Source: Bacillota bacterium
GTDB taxonomy: Bacteria; Bacillota; Clostridia; Christensenellales; CAG-138
DNA length: 64,000 bases
Direction: 5' to 3'
Assembly (NCBI GenBank): GCA_023399275.1
Contig: JAEWQH010000009.1
Coordinates: 1 to 64,000, forward strand
The notes below the pieces were generated by a model. The model worked only from the letters and a program-made list of their open reading frames with translations. It was not told the origin of the DNA and did not search any database. Made by a program: the position numbers and the translations under genes. Below, piece by piece: positions 8,711-17,860 of this stretch (positions within the stretch are counted from its first letter, which is position 1; each line of letters opens with the position of its first letter).

Positions 8711-9718
8711 ATGGAATCGACGACAAAACGAAAATGGAATCTGCAAGCCCTGCTTGCGCCGCTCGCGCTGGTGATCCTCTACGTATTTTTCTCGATCTTC
8801 GGCAACAATTTCTTCTCGGTGGATATGGTCAAGAACATCCTCGAGTCGAGCTACTATATCGGCTTTATGGCGTTCGGCGTTACGTTTGTCATCATCACCG
8901 GCGGCATCGACCTCTCGATCGGAACGGTCATGATGTGCTCGGCGCTGCTCGGCGCATATGTGTTTAAACAGCAGCAGTGGCCGCTGATCCTCGCCCTGGT
9001 GCTCACCGTAGGCGTCGGCACGATCTTCGGCCTGCTCAACGGTCTGCTCGTCGCCAAGCTGCGCCTGCCGCCGTTCATCGCCACGCTCGGCACGATGATG
9101 ATGTCCCAGGGCGTCGGCTCCATCATCACCAGCGTACAGTCCCAGACCTGGCCGACCGCCACGGCGGAAATCGGCGGCTGGTTTAAGAAAGTCTTCATCC
9201 GCAACACCTTCTATCTCGGAGACATGAAGATCTCGGGCTTCCCCGTAGGCGCGCTGTGGCTCATCGCCTTCTTCATCATCGCGGCGCTGTTGCTGCACAA
9301 GACCAAGTTCGGCCGCTATACGTTCGCCGTCGGCTCCAATGAGGAAGCCGCGCGCCTTTCGGGCATCGACGTGAGCAAGTGGAAGGTGCTCATCTATACG
9401 GTCTGCGGCCTCTTCGCGGGGCTGGGCGGCATCTTCTACGCCGCGGCATACACCACCATCACGCCAGGCACCGGAAACGGGCAGGAGCTCAACGCCATCG
9501 CCGGCGTCGTCATCGGCGGCACGTCCATGAGCGGCGGCTCGGGCACCATGGTCGGCACGCTCATCGGCGTATTCATCATGAGTGTGCTCAAAAACGGCCT
9601 CTCCTCCTGCGGGTTGCAGGCGCCGTGGCAGACGTTTTTCACCGGCGCGGTGGTCATCGGCGCGGTTTTGCTCGACATCCAGCGCACCAAGGCCGCCAAT
9701 CGGGTAAAGAAGAGCTAA
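8711..9718 (+). CDS. CUT2-family sugar ABC transporter permease (RbsC-like)
   Basis: Inner-membrane channel subunit of 335 residues, with about eight to ten hydrophobic helices. It carries the RbsC/XylH-type block GGIDLSIGTVMMCSALLGAY near residues 62-80 and the cytoplasmic loop VGSNEEAARLSGIDVSKWK that contacts the ATPase. The second half has GVVIGGTSMSGGSGTMVGTL, also typical. It follows the ATPase gene by 5 bp and is translated from its own ATG. Together with the ATPase and the lipoprotein it makes one complete importer; only one permease gene is present, so the channel should be a homodimer as in RbsC. Confidence 0.93.
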   Translation: MESTTKRKWNLQALLAPLALVILYVFFSIFGNNFFSVDMVKNILESSYYIGFMAFGVTFVIITGGIDLSIGTVMMCSALLGAYVFKQQQWPLILALVLTVGVGTIFGLLNGLLVAKLRLPPFIATLGTMMMSQGVGSIITSVQSQTWPTATAEIGGWFKKVFIRNTFYLGDMKISGFPVGALWLIAFFIIAALLLHKTKFGRYTFAVGSNEEAARLSGIDVSKWKVLIYTVCGLFAGLGGIFYAAAYTTITPGTGNGQELNAIAGVVIGGTSMSGGSGTMVGTLIGVFIMSVLKNGLSSCGLQAPWQTFFTGAVVIGAVLLDIQRTKAANRVKKS

Positions 9719-9845
9719 GCCGTCCGGCGGACAGGTCGCTTTCCGCACCTTACCCCCTCGCATCGCGGCTTCCCTGCCGCGGCATCACCCGCTCCAAAGC
9801 TTACGGCAGATATTGCCGTAGTGAATAAAAAAAGGAGGAACACCC

Positions 9846-10994
9846 ATGAAGAAACTGGTCGTTATTCTTTTGACCCTGGCCATGGTGCTCAGCATGTTCG
9901 CATGCGCCGCGCCCGCCACCACCACCGAGGAAACCGCCCCCGCTGCGGAAGCTACCGCAACCGAAGCGCCCGCGGCGGAGGAACCCGCCGCCACCGACGA
10001 GGAGCCCATGTATATCCCCGTGATGGCGAAGGGCTTCCAGCACCAGTTCTGGCAAGCGGTCAAAACCGGCGCAGAAGCCGCGGCTGCCGACTATGGTGTA
10101 GAGATCTACTTTGACGGCCCCGCCTCCGAAACGGAGATCGACGCGCAGGTCAACATGGTGAAGAACGAGCTGGCGAAGAACCCGAAGGCCATCGCGCTCG
10201 CCGCCCTCTCGACCGAAGCCGTCACCGAGATCCTCGAAGAGTGCGCCGAGAAGGGCATCCCGGTCATCGGCTTTGACTCCGGCGTGCCGGATGACAAGAC
10301 CGGCGCCGTGAAAGCCACCGCTTCCACGAACAACGAAAACGCTGCGGCGATCGCCGCCGTGAAGTTTGGCGAGAATGCCGAGCTCGTCGCCAAGATGCAG
10401 GCGGCCACCCCTGAGAATCCGGTCGTCATCGGCTGCCTGAGCCAGGATGCGGTCTCCGCCTCCGTCACCGGCCGCACCACGGGCTTCGTCAACAAGATGA
10501 AAGAGATCGCGGAAACCTATCAGCCGGGCCTCGTGTCCGTGGAAGGCCACACCAAGTGGGAATCCAAAGTTGACGGCGCCGCCATCATCATCCGCGTAGA
10601 AGTCTCCGCAACGACCGAAGCAACCGCCCTGCAGACCTCCGCGAACTCCCTGCTCGCAACGAAGGGCATCGCGGCCATCTTCTGCTCCAACGAAGGCGCG
10701 GTCGTCGGTTTCCTCGCCGCCACATCCGACGGTGAAGACCTCGCCGACGGCGGCAAGTACGCCGACATCGTCGTTGCCGGCTTCGACGCGGGCATCGCGC
10801 AGAAGACCGCCATCCGCAACGGCTGGTTCTACGGCTCGGTCACGCAGGATCCGTACCAGATCGGCTACAAGGCGGTTGAACTGGCTGTGAAGGCCGCCAA
10901 CGGCGAAGCGGTTGCAGACGTAGACACCGGCGCGCAGTGGTACAATGCCGAGAATATCGACGACCCGGACATCGCGCTGCTCGTGTACGATTGA
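9846..10994 (+). CDS. Sugar ABC transporter substrate-binding lipoprotein (RbsB-like)
   Basis: Extracellular sugar receptor of 382 residues. A lipoprotein signal peptide ends at C20 (LSMFAC), followed by an Ala/Thr/Glu/Pro-rich tether to about residue 50. The RbsB-like fold follows (pfam Peripla_BP_4 type), with VMAKGFQHQFWQAVKTGAE as first strand and helix and GIPVIGFDSGV near residue 136. A very strong RBS (AAGGAGGA) precedes it, consistent with the high level usually needed for binding proteins. It is the last gene of the importer operon and is closed by a perfect terminator. Sugar specificity cannot be read from the sequence. Confidence 0.92.
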   Translation: MKKLVVILLTLAMVLSMFACAAPATTTEETAPAAEATATEAPAAEEPAATDEEPMYIPVMAKGFQHQFWQAVKTGAEAAAADYGVEIYFDGPASETEIDAQVNMVKNELAKNPKAIALAALSTEAVTEILEECAEKGIPVIGFDSGVPDDKTGAVKATASTNNENAAAIAAVKFGENAELVAKMQAATPENPVVIGCLSQDAVSASVTGRTTGFVNKMKEIAETYQPGLVSVEGHTKWESKVDGAAIIIRVEVSATTEATALQTSANSLLATKGIAAIFCSNEGAVVGFLAATSDGEDLADGGKYADIVVAGFDAGIAQKTAIRNGWFYGSVTQDPYQIGYKAVELAVKAANGEAVADVDTGAQWYNAENIDDPDIALLVYD

Positions 10995-11032
10995 TCCTTC
11001 TCCCAACTCCTCAGGTAAACAGTGACCCATGT

Positions 11033-11062
11033 GAAAACGGAGGGCGTACCCCCTCCGTTTTC
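11033..11062 (+). terminator. Terminator of the importer operon
   Basis: Arms GAAAACGGAGGG (11033-11044) and CCCTCCGTTTTC (11051-11062) pair perfectly over 12 bp around a 6-nt loop, with the T-rich part inside the stem end. Confidence 0.85.
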
Positions 11063-11201
11063 CGTTGCCGGTGGATTTCTGCAGGCGAGTGCATCGTCCT
11101 CTTTCGCTTTCCCCCGCGGTGTGGTATGCTTCGCTCAGTGAAAGCGAGGGAATCTACTTGCACCGCATGATTCGCGTCATCGATCGAAAACGAGGTAGCT
11201 G

Positions 11202-11257
11202 CTCGGCACAGTGTCTTGACAGCTGATTGTGCCGAGTATCCGGGTTGTCAATATACT
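11202..11257. promoter_or_regulatory. Inverted repeat and likely promoter upstream of the methyltransferase gene
   Basis: CTCGGCACA (11202-11210) and TGTGCCGAG (11228-11236) are perfect 9-bp inverted arms with a 17-nt spacer. Sixteen bp further comes TATACT (11252-11257), a good -10, but its -35 (TTGTGC) is poor and falls in the right arm. The arrangement suits a regulated promoter; no regulator gene is adjacent. Confidence 0.4.
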
Positions 11258-11303
11258 GTGCCTTTTCAAGCCTAACCATTACTTGAAAAAGGAGCAGTAA
11301 ATC

Positions 11304-12065
11304 ATGAATTGCGAAAAATTAAAGAATCTATGGCTGGCAGAGGAGACGTGCGCTTTTCAAGGGTGGGATTTTTCCCATCTGGATGGACGCTGGCGCTGTG
11401 AACCCGCAGAAACAGAATGGGACTACAGCGCCATCGTGATGAAGTATCTGCGTCCGGCGGATCGCTTGTTGGATATGGGCACCGGCGGCGGAGAGTTTTT
11501 GTTGTCGTTGGGTCATCCTTACCAGAACACCGCCGTAACAGAGGCATGGGCGCCGAACATCCGGCTGTGCCGGGAAAAGCTAGCGCCGCTCGGCATTGCG
11601 GTTTACCCGACACCGAAGGACAATCCGTTACCCATCGCAGACAACACGTTTGATATCGTGATCAACCGCCATGCGTCTTATGATCCAAGCGAAGTCAGGC
11701 GCATCTTGAAACCGGGCGGCATCTTCATCACACAGCAGGTCGGCGGAGAGAATTGCATTGATCTGGCGCGTCGCATCAATCTTGAGGCGCCGACGCATCC
11801 TGCGTTTTCGTTGCGCACGGAATTGCCCCGTTTTTTAAAAGGCGGCTTCTCGGTGTTGGACGCAAGCGAGTGCTTCCCGGTGTTGAAATTTTTCGACGTC
11901 GGCGCTGTCGTCTTCTGGGCCAGGATCATAGAATGGTCTTTCCCCAACTTCTCCGTCGAAAAAAACTTTGACAAGCTCTGCGCGCTGGAGGACGATCTGC
12001 AGCGAAACGGCTTCCTTTCCAGCATACAGCACAGGTTCGTGATCGTCGCTCAAAACACGAAGTAG
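11304..12065 (+). CDS. SAM-dependent methyltransferase, class I, substrate unknown
   Basis: Cytosolic protein of 253 residues with a class I methyltransferase fold. Motif I is LLDMGTGGGEFL near residue 55, motif II is replaced by TEAWAPN, and the motif IV region reads FDIVINRHASYD, followed by LKPGGIFITQQVG. The N-terminal 45 residues are rich in Trp and acidic residues (W-AEETC, GWDFSHLDGRW), a type seen in small-molecule methyltransferases. RBS GGAGCAG precedes the ATG. It is monocistronic between two terminators and has no functional neighbour, so the substrate is open. Confidence 0.8.
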   Translation: MNCEKLKNLWLAEETCAFQGWDFSHLDGRWRCEPAETEWDYSAIVMKYLRPADRLLDMGTGGGEFLLSLGHPYQNTAVTEAWAPNIRLCREKLAPLGIAVYPTPKDNPLPIADNTFDIVINRHASYDPSEVRRILKPGGIFITQQVGGENCIDLARRINLEAPTHPAFSLRTELPRFLKGGFSVLDASECFPVLKFFDVGAVVFWARIIEWSFPNFSVEKNFDKLCALEDDLQRNGFLSSIQHRFVIVAQNTK

Positions 12066-12071
12066 TCCCTT

Positions 12072-12103
12072 CCTCCCTTGACAGACGCCAAGGGAGGCTT
12101 TTT
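12072..12103 (+). terminator. Terminator after the methyltransferase gene
   Basis: CCTCCCTTG and CAAGGGAGG pair perfectly over 9 bp with an 8-nt loop, followed by CTTTTT. Confidence 0.88.
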
Positions 12104-12162
12104 GTCTGCGGCCCGCCGCTTTTGGGCAGCTGGTTTTCCCGCTGCCGAATATGCACCCGCGC

Positions 12163-13077
12163 TCAGTTTTCCTTTGTATACGAAACGCCGAGCTTGGCGG
12201 GCACGCTGAAGTTGCTCCGCGCAATGGTCAGCACGATCGTGAGAATATACGGCAGCGCGATGATGAGCTCATTGGGGAAAATGGTATGTCCGCTGACCGC
12301 CTGTATATAGATCGCCACCGCATCGGCAAAGCCGAAGGCCAGTGTGCCGAGCACGACGCCTTTCGGACTCCAGTTGCCAAGAAAGCAGATCGCAAAGGCG
12401 ATCCAGCCGCGGCCGCCGATGATGCTGCTCGTGAACATGCCCAGATACCCAACGGTGTAAAACGAGCCGGCAAGGCCACCGATGGCGCCTGCGAGCAGAA
12501 CCGTGAAGAAACGGATCCGGTTGACGTTGAGCCCCGCAACATCCACCGCCTCCGGGTTTTCGCCCGTGGAACGCAGCGTCAGCCCCAGCGAGGTTCGATA
12601 GAGCACAAACGCCGCAACGGGGATGATCAGATACGCCAGATAGGTCAAAATGTTTTGCTGGAAGAAGATCGGCCCGATCACAGGGATCTTTGAAAGCAGC
12701 GGGATAGCGATCTTGGGCAGCGTGGAGATCTGCAGCGGTGTCGTCGGCACGCCGAAGAGCACACGCTGAAAATAGGCGCACACGCCCGCCGCGAGGATAT
12801 TGAGCGCCGTACCGGTCACGACCTGCTGCTGCTTCATATATACGGTTACGACGCCATAGAGCGCAGCCATCAGAACACCGCAGAGAACCGCACACAGCAG
12901 ACCGAGCGCGAGGCTCCCCGTCAGATATGCGCCGACGAACCCGCCCCATGCGCCGATGAGAAAGATGCCCTCGATGGCACAGATCATCATGCCGGTGCGC
13001 TCCGCGTATACCTCCGCCATCGCACCGAGCAGCAGCGGCGTGCTCATCATGATGGCGCGCGTAAACAGATTGACCAT
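12163..13077 (-). CDS. BMP-type ABC transporter permease 2 (NupQ/YufQ-like)
   Basis: Integral membrane protein of 304 residues with about eight helices. The family block is RSTGENPEAVDVAGLNVNR in the cytoplasmic coupling loop, and GGLAGSFYTVGYLGMF and GGRGWIAFAICFLGNW follow, as in the second permease of BMP-family nucleoside importers. It is the last of four genes (lipoprotein, ATPase, two permeases) and starts 3 bp after the preceding stop. With its partner it forms the heterodimeric channel. A role in nucleoside or purine-like uptake is established for several relatives (B. subtilis NupNOPQ, streptococcal BmpA systems) but is not shown by this sequence. Confidence 0.9.
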   Translation of the reverse strand: MVNLFTRAIMMSTPLLLGAMAEVYAERTGMMICAIEGIFLIGAWGGFVGAYLTGSLALGLLCAVLCGVLMAALYGVVTVYMKQQQVVTGTALNILAAGVCAYFQRVLFGVPTTPLQISTLPKIAIPLLSKIPVIGPIFFQQNILTYLAYLIIPVAAFVLYRTSLGLTLRSTGENPEAVDVAGLNVNRIRFFTVLLAGAIGGLAGSFYTVGYLGMFTSSIIGGRGWIAFAICFLGNWSPKGVVLGTLAFGFADAVAIYIQAVSGHTIFPNELIIALPYILTIVLTIARSNFSVPAKLGVSYTKEN

Positions 13078-13080
13078 TCG

Positions 13081-14145
13081 CTATACACCCGCCTTTCGCA
13101 TGCGCCGCTTCTCGGCGCGGTTCTCCGCCCAGCGGCGGACGAAATAGGACATGATCACGCAGATCATCACGATGCCCTCGATCAGATCTATGATGCTCGC
13201 CGGAATGTTCAGGCCCGGCAGGCGGCCCATGGTCGTGCCCATCACGTTTAAAAACCCAAACAGGATCGAGGCAAAGATGCAGCCGATGGGGTTGCCGTTT
13301 GCCAGGATGGCGATGCCGATGCCAAAAGAACCGATCGACGCGTTGAAGTTCTGCAGCAGCATATGCTGCACGCCGTTGATCTCCGAAAAGCCTGCCATGC
13401 CCGCAAGGCCGCCCGCAATCAGAAAAGCCACGACATAGATGCGGCCGGAACGAATTCCGCCGAGCTCGGCGGCGTTGTGATTGTAGCCCACCGCGCGGAT
13501 GCGAAAGCCGAGCGCCGTGTGAAACAGCAGCGCCCAGATGAAAACCGCGGTGAGAACCGCGATGACAAACCCCAGATGCACGCGCGTGCCGGGGATGATG
13601 ACCGGCAGATAGGCGCTCTTTGCGATCGCGTCGGTCTGCAGATACTCCGCCTTGGTCTCCTGCAGGCCTGTGCGCAGCAGGTAGTCCATCAGCGCGCTGA
13701 CGACGTAGGTGGACATCATGCTTACCAAAAACTCGTTTGCGCGAAACTTCGCCTTGACAAAACCGATCAGCCCGCCCACCGCCGCGCCCGCGGCAAAGGA
13801 GCAAACGAGCACGACCGCGATTAGCAGCGCCTGCGGCACCCGGTCCCCCAGCGCCAGCGAGAGCGCAACGGCCGCGATGGCGCCGGCGTAGAACTGCCCC
13901 TGGGCGCCGATGTTAAATAGATTTGCCTTGTAGGTAAACGCAAACGCAAGGGAGGTGAAGATCAGCGGCGTGGCCTTGACGAAGATCTCGCCGATGGTAT
14001 AGCCATCCGACGTGATCTTTTTCACCGCGGCGGCGATGACCTCGACGGGGTTCAGCTTCAAAAACAGCAGCAGGCTCGCGCTGATGGCGAGGCCAACGAT
14101 CACCGCGCCGATGTTGTAGAGCGGCACGCCCAGTTTTCGCTTCAT
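13081..14145 (-). CDS. BMP-type ABC transporter permease 1 (NupP/YufP-like)
   Basis: Integral membrane protein of 354 residues with about nine helices. An N-terminal extension (VPLYNIGAVIVGLAISASLLLF) and the motifs NLFNIGAQGQFYAGAIAA and AVGYNHNAAELGGIRSGR identify the longer of the two permeases of BMP-family importers. It overlaps the ATPase gene by 4 bp (ATGA) and is followed after 3 bp by the second permease gene, so the translation of the three is coupled. It pairs with that permease to form the channel. Confidence 0.9.
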   Translation of the reverse strand: MKRKLGVPLYNIGAVIVGLAISASLLLFLKLNPVEVIAAAVKKITSDGYTIGEIFVKATPLIFTSLAFAFTYKANLFNIGAQGQFYAGAIAAVALSLALGDRVPQALLIAVVLVCSFAAGAAVGGLIGFVKAKFRANEFLVSMMSTYVVSALMDYLLRTGLQETKAEYLQTDAIAKSAYLPVIIPGTRVHLGFVIAVLTAVFIWALLFHTALGFRIRAVGYNHNAAELGGIRSGRIYVVAFLIAGGLAGMAGFSEINGVQHMLLQNFNASIGSFGIGIAILANGNPIGCIFASILFGFLNVMGTTMGRLPGLNIPASIIDLIEGIVMICVIMSYFVRRWAENRAEKRRMRKAGV

Positions 14146-15668
14146 GCGCCCACCTCCGTTTTCTCCGGCACGCCCGCCATCAGCAGGCCGATCTCGGCGG
14201 TCGTCTTCTCGCCGTTTCGAAAAACGCCCATCACGCGCCCTTTATACATCACCGCGATGCGGTCGCACAGCTCAAAAAGCTCCGTCAGTTCCGTGGAAAC
14301 CAGCAAAACCGCTTTCCCTCGCTCCTTCTCTTCCCGTATGATCCGGTGAATGCGGTCAACCGCGCCCATATCCAGCCCGCGCGTCGGCTGGTTGAGCACA
14401 AGCAGCTTCCTGCCCAGATCCACCTCGCGCGCGAGCACGACCTTCTGCTGGTTGCCGCCAGAGAGGCTGCGCGCCGGATCGCTCGGCCCCGTCGCCTTCA
14501 CGCGGTGCTCTGCCATCTTCTCCGCGGTGTAGCGGTTCAGCGCGCGCTGGCGAATCCAGCCTCGGCGCTGCCAACGCGGATCAAAGCTGCTTTTGAGCAG
14601 CATATTCTCCGCTAGCGTCATATCCATCACCATACCGTCGCGGTAGCGGTCCACCGGCACATAGCCCATACCCGCCTCGATCCGCGCGCGAATGCTCTCG
14701 CCGGAGATCTCGCGCCCGCAAAACAAAATCTTGCCGCAGGTGGCCGCCCGCGCGCCGCAGACGATATCGCACAGCTCGTCCTGTCCGTTTCCGCTCACAC
14801 CGGCGACGCCGAATATCTCGCCTTCGTGCACAGCGAAGGTCACGCCGTCCACACAGGCCGGCGATCCTTTGCGCGAAAAAGAAACATCCCGCAACTCCAG
14901 CACGGCGGGCGACGCCGTGGTATCTGCATCCGAGGGTGCCTCCGGCGGCTCAATGTCCTGCCCGATCATCAGCTTTGCCAGGCGGTGCTCATCCGTTTCT
15001 TCGCGGCGGACGGTATCCACCACCACGCCGCCGCGCATCACGACGATGCGGTCGGCAACCTCCATCACCTCTTTGAGCTTGTGGGTGATGAAGATAACGG
15101 CGTTTCCGCGGGCGGCGAAGTCCTGGATAAAGCGCATGAGCACCTCCGCCTCCTGCGGCGTGAGTACCGCCGTAGGTTCGTCCATGATGAGGATGCTCGC
15201 GTTGATGTACAGCGCCTTGAGGATCTCGATCTTTTGCTGCACGCCCACGGCGAGTTCGCCGACCTTCTGATCGACAGGGATTTCAAAGCCATATTGTCCG
15301 GCCAACGCACGGATGCGCGCATTGCATTCCCTGAGGGAAATGTAGCCGTGTACGTTGCCGAGGATGATGTTTTCGGCCGCCGTATGGGTAGGCACCAGCG
15401 AAAAGTGCTGCTGGATCATGGCGATGCCAAGCTGCATCGCATCCGCCGGCGACTTGATCTGGGCCTCCTCGCCGCGGATGAGAATGGTTCCCTCGTCCTT
15501 CCCGTACAGGCCGTACAAAATCTTCATAATCGTGCTCTTGCCCGCGCCGTTTTCGCCGAGCAGGGCAACCACCTCGCCCGCGCACACGCTGAGCGAAACG
15601 TCCCTGTTGGCGACGACCTTGGCAAAGTATTTGGATACATGGCGGATCTCTACGACAGGCGTTGACAT
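14142..15668 (-). CDS. BMP-type ABC transporter ATP-binding protein (NupO/YufO-like)
   Basis: Tandem ABC ATPase of 508 residues. Domain 1 has Walker A GENGAGKST (residues 38-46), the Q-loop region MIQQHFSLVPTHTAAENI typical of the NupO branch, signature-like LAVGVQQKIEILKAL and Walker B LIMDEPTAVLT. Domain 2 has GVSGNGQDELCDIVCG in place of Walker A, the signature LSGGNQQKVVLARE and VLNQPTRGLDMG, where Asp-Glu of Walker B is replaced by Asn-Gln as in many of these proteins. RBS AAGGAGAG stands before the ATG. The lipoprotein gene lies 158 bp upstream on the same strand with no clear promoter between them. Confidence 0.92.
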   Translation of the reverse strand: MSTPVVEIRHVSKYFAKVVANRDVSLSVCAGEVVALLGENGAGKSTIMKILYGLYGKDEGTILIRGEEAQIKSPADAMQLGIAMIQQHFSLVPTHTAAENIILGNVHGYISLRECNARIRALAGQYGFEIPVDQKVGELAVGVQQKIEILKALYINASILIMDEPTAVLTPQEAEVLMRFIQDFAARGNAVIFITHKLKEVMEVADRIVVMRGGVVVDTVRREETDEHRLAKLMIGQDIEPPEAPSDADTTASPAVLELRDVSFSRKGSPACVDGVTFAVHEGEIFGVAGVSGNGQDELCDIVCGARAATCGKILFCGREISGESIRARIEAGMGYVPVDRYRDGMVMDMTLAENMLLKSSFDPRWQRRGWIRQRALNRYTAEKMAEHRVKATGPSDPARSLSGGNQQKVVLAREVDLGRKLLVLNQPTRGLDMGAVDRIHRIIREEKERGKAVLLVSTELTELFELCDRIAVMYKGRVMGVFRNGEKTTAEIGLLMAGVPEKTEVGA

Positions 15669-15826
15669 GTGCTCTCTCCTTGCGGATAGACCGGAACGCC
15701 GGGATGCGTTTGCAATCCCGCGATGTTTCGCTTTGGATGGCTTTCGCAGCCGGCGTCCGGTCGGATGGTTCAGAGGTTTTTTCCGTCGTTGTGCCGCGGT
15801 CCGCAGAAGCGGGCGCGGCGGGTCAA

Positions 15827-16894
15827 TCAGTCAAACAGCGCCTTGAGATCGGCCGTGCCGGCCTTGAGCGCCTCAACCCCCGCATTGCAGGCGTCGATGG
15901 CTTCCTGCGGGCAGTTCTCGGTGTAGACCGGGAAATAGATGCCCTCGGCTACGCCGACTTCGATGATCTGGTTGCCCTTGAGGTCGTTGTTGAGCCACTT
16001 GTTTATGGCCCAGACATACATCGTGGCATAATCGAAGTTGATGGAGGCCACGACAGTGGCGGGATCGATCGTGGTTTGATCAGAGGAGTAGCCGACGACC
16101 TTCGCCCCCTTCTCGATCGCGCCGTTGATCACGCCGAGGCCGAGCTCGTTTGCATAGGCAAACATCACGTCCGCGCCTTCGTCGATCATGTTTTCAGACA
16201 TCTGCTTGCCCAGCGCGATGTCGCTCCAGCTGTTGGCATACGCAAGGTTGTAGCTCGCGTCCGCAAGGCCGCGCTCCTTGGCGATCGCCACCGCGGTCTT
16301 TCCGTATACGGCCATGAGATCCTGCATCGCCTGATTCGGGTCGCCGCCGATCATACCGAACTTGCCGCTCTGGGTAAGATACCCTGCGATGATGCCCGCG
16401 AGGTAGGACGCCTCATACTCCTTGGGGAAGAGCGGGCAGAGGTTCGCGCCGTCGCTGTTGGAGCCGTTGACGAGCATAAACAGCGTATCCGGATAACTCG
16501 CGGCAACGGTTGCGGCCGCTTCGTCAAACTGGGAACCGGCGGCCATGATGATGTCGTAGCCGCGCTCCGCATACTCGCGGAAGGTGGACTCAAAGTCGGC
16601 CTCGGCAACCGCTTCGACATATTCCATGTTGGTGCCGAGCTGTTCATTGCAGGCGACGACGCCGGCGTAGTTGGAGGCGTTCCAGCCCTGGTCGTTGATC
16701 TGGCCGGGCAGCAGCAAAACGATCTTGACATCCGCCGCGGTTCTCTCTGTAGCGGGGGCTTGCGTCGCCTCCGCCGCGGGAGCCTCGGTTGCAGTTCCCT
16801 CCGCCGCGGGTTCGGTCGTTGCGGCGGGCGCGCAGCCGACGAACAGTGCGGAGACCATGATCAGGGCCAATACGAGCGCGATAGACTTTTTCAT
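15827..16894 (-). CDS. BMP-family ABC transporter substrate-binding lipoprotein (BmpA/NupN-like)
   Basis: Extracellular receptor of 355 residues. The lipoprotein signal ends at ALFVGC (Cys21) and a tether rich in Ala, Thr, Glu and Pro runs to about residue 50. The basic-membrane-protein fold follows, with VLLLPGQINDQGWNASNYAG, the family's start motif, then GYDIIMAAGSQFDEAA and the domain-2 block MIGGDPNQAMQDLMAVYGK. Strong RBS AAGGAGGA. Relatives bind nucleosides or purine-like ligands, so such a ligand is likely here, but specificity is inferred. It is the first gene of the four-gene operon and has its own promoter upstream. Confidence 0.92.
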   Translation of the reverse strand: MKKSIALVLALIMVSALFVGCAPAATTEPAAEGTATEAPAAEATQAPATERTAADVKIVLLLPGQINDQGWNASNYAGVVACNEQLGTNMEYVEAVAEADFESTFREYAERGYDIIMAAGSQFDEAAATVAASYPDTLFMLVNGSNSDGANLCPLFPKEYEASYLAGIIAGYLTQSGKFGMIGGDPNQAMQDLMAVYGKTAVAIAKERGLADASYNLAYANSWSDIALGKQMSENMIDEGADVMFAYANELGLGVINGAIEKGAKVVGYSSDQTTIDPATVVASINFDYATMYVWAINKWLNNDLKGNQIIEVGVAEGIYFPVYTENCPQEAIDACNAGVEALKAGTADLKALFD

Positions 16895-16958
16895 TTGGAT
16901 CCTCCTTCATTCTCTCTCAAACTATAGCCTTTGAACCCCTTTGTCCGGCTACACTTCG

Positions 16959-16988
16959 ATTGTACCCCCGTGAAAAAGGCCCGCTCAA
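16959..16988 (-). promoter_or_regulatory. Probable promoter of the BMP transporter operon
   Basis: On the minus strand TTGAGC (16988-16983), an 18-bp spacer and TACAAT (16964-16959) lie 65 bp upstream of the lipoprotein start. The YesN-like regulator gene ends 107 bp further upstream, so regulation by it is possible. Confidence 0.5.
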
Positions 16989-17095
16989 TGTGCCCGCATT
17001 ACGGTTTTGTTGAAAATATTACGCTTCTTGACACAAAGTTCACAATTGAGGCGCAAGCGGTCGCCCGCTTTCGAAAACGGCGGCGCGGCGGGCCG

Positions 17096-17860
17096 CTACG
17101 GCTCCGCCTGCGACCCGGCGGCGAACTTGTTGCGATATTCCAGCGGCGTCACGCCGTATTTCCTGCGAAATGCGCTGCTGAAGTACCGCGCGTCCGAGAA
17201 GCCGACCAGCGCCGCGACGTCGCCGATCTTGCGCCCCACATCCGCCAGATAGCGTTTGGAGCGCTCCATGCGCACGTCGTTGAGATAGTCTGAAAAGTTC
17301 TGTCCCGTGGTCTTTTTGAATAGCTCCGAAAGATAGTTTGGCGAGATGTAGAGCGCGCCTGCCGCATCCCTGAGCGTAAACTTCGCGTGGTGGTTTTGCT
17401 CGATGAGCTCCATCGCGCGCAAAATGAGCAGGTTTTGCACCGGGGCCGCACCCTCCGGCGGCGCAACCTCGCGGCGGATGCGCTCCGTCCGCTCCAGCAG
17501 CTCGCGTTCGATCTGCCCGAGCGCCTGGATGATCTCGTCCGGCGCGGTCGGCTTGGTCAGATACTTGCGCACGCCGAGCTCGATCGCCCGCTGCGCATAG
17601 TCAAAGCGGCTGTAGCCGCTGAGGATGATCACGGGTATCTCCGTGTTGACCGAGCGGATCTCGCGGATCATATCCAGCCCCTGCATGCCGGGCATACGGA
17701 TATCCGTAATGACGACGTCCACCTCGTTTTCATAGAGAAAATCCAGCGCGCTCCGCGCTTCGGCAAACACGCCCGCCACGCACCAGCCCTCGCGCTGGCT
17801 CAGCAGCCGGCTCAGCCCTTTCCGAATCTTCGGCTCGTCGTCTACGATGATGATTTGCAT
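17096..17860 (-). CDS. YesN-like response regulator, REC plus AraC-type DNA-binding domain
   Basis: Cytosolic regulator of 254 residues. The receiver domain (about 1-120) has the acidic pair D7-D8, the phospho-acceptor D53 in VITDIRMPG and the conserved Lys in YLTKPTAP. The C-terminal AraC domain has two helix-turn-helices (FTLRDAAGALYISPNYLSEL and DVAALVGFSDARYFSSAFRR), ending in YGVTPLEYRN. The start at 17860 is preceded by GAAGGAGG and matches the REC N-terminus MQIIIVDDEP; the open frame upstream only runs back through the kinase gene. It overlaps the kinase gene by 19 bp. Pairs of this kind usually control sugar-related transporters; the nearest downstream target is the BMP importer. Confidence 0.93.
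   Translation of the reverse strand: MQIIIVDDEPKIRKGLSRLLSQREGWCVAGVFAEARSALDFLYENEVDVVITDIRMPGMQGLDMIREIRSVNTEIPVIILSGYSRFDYAQRAIELGVRKYLTKPTAPDEIIQALGQIERELLERTERIRREVAPPEGAAPVQNLLILRAMELIEQNHHAKFTLRDAAGALYISPNYLSELFKKTTGQNFSDYLNDVRMERSKRYLADVGRKIGDVAALVGFSDARYFSSAFRRKYGVTPLEYRNKFAAGSQAEP

Noticed and set aside
12269..13804. Open frame of about 510 codons across the two BMP permease genes
   Set aside because: Out of frame with both permeases; composition is rich in Arg, His and Gly with no membrane helices.
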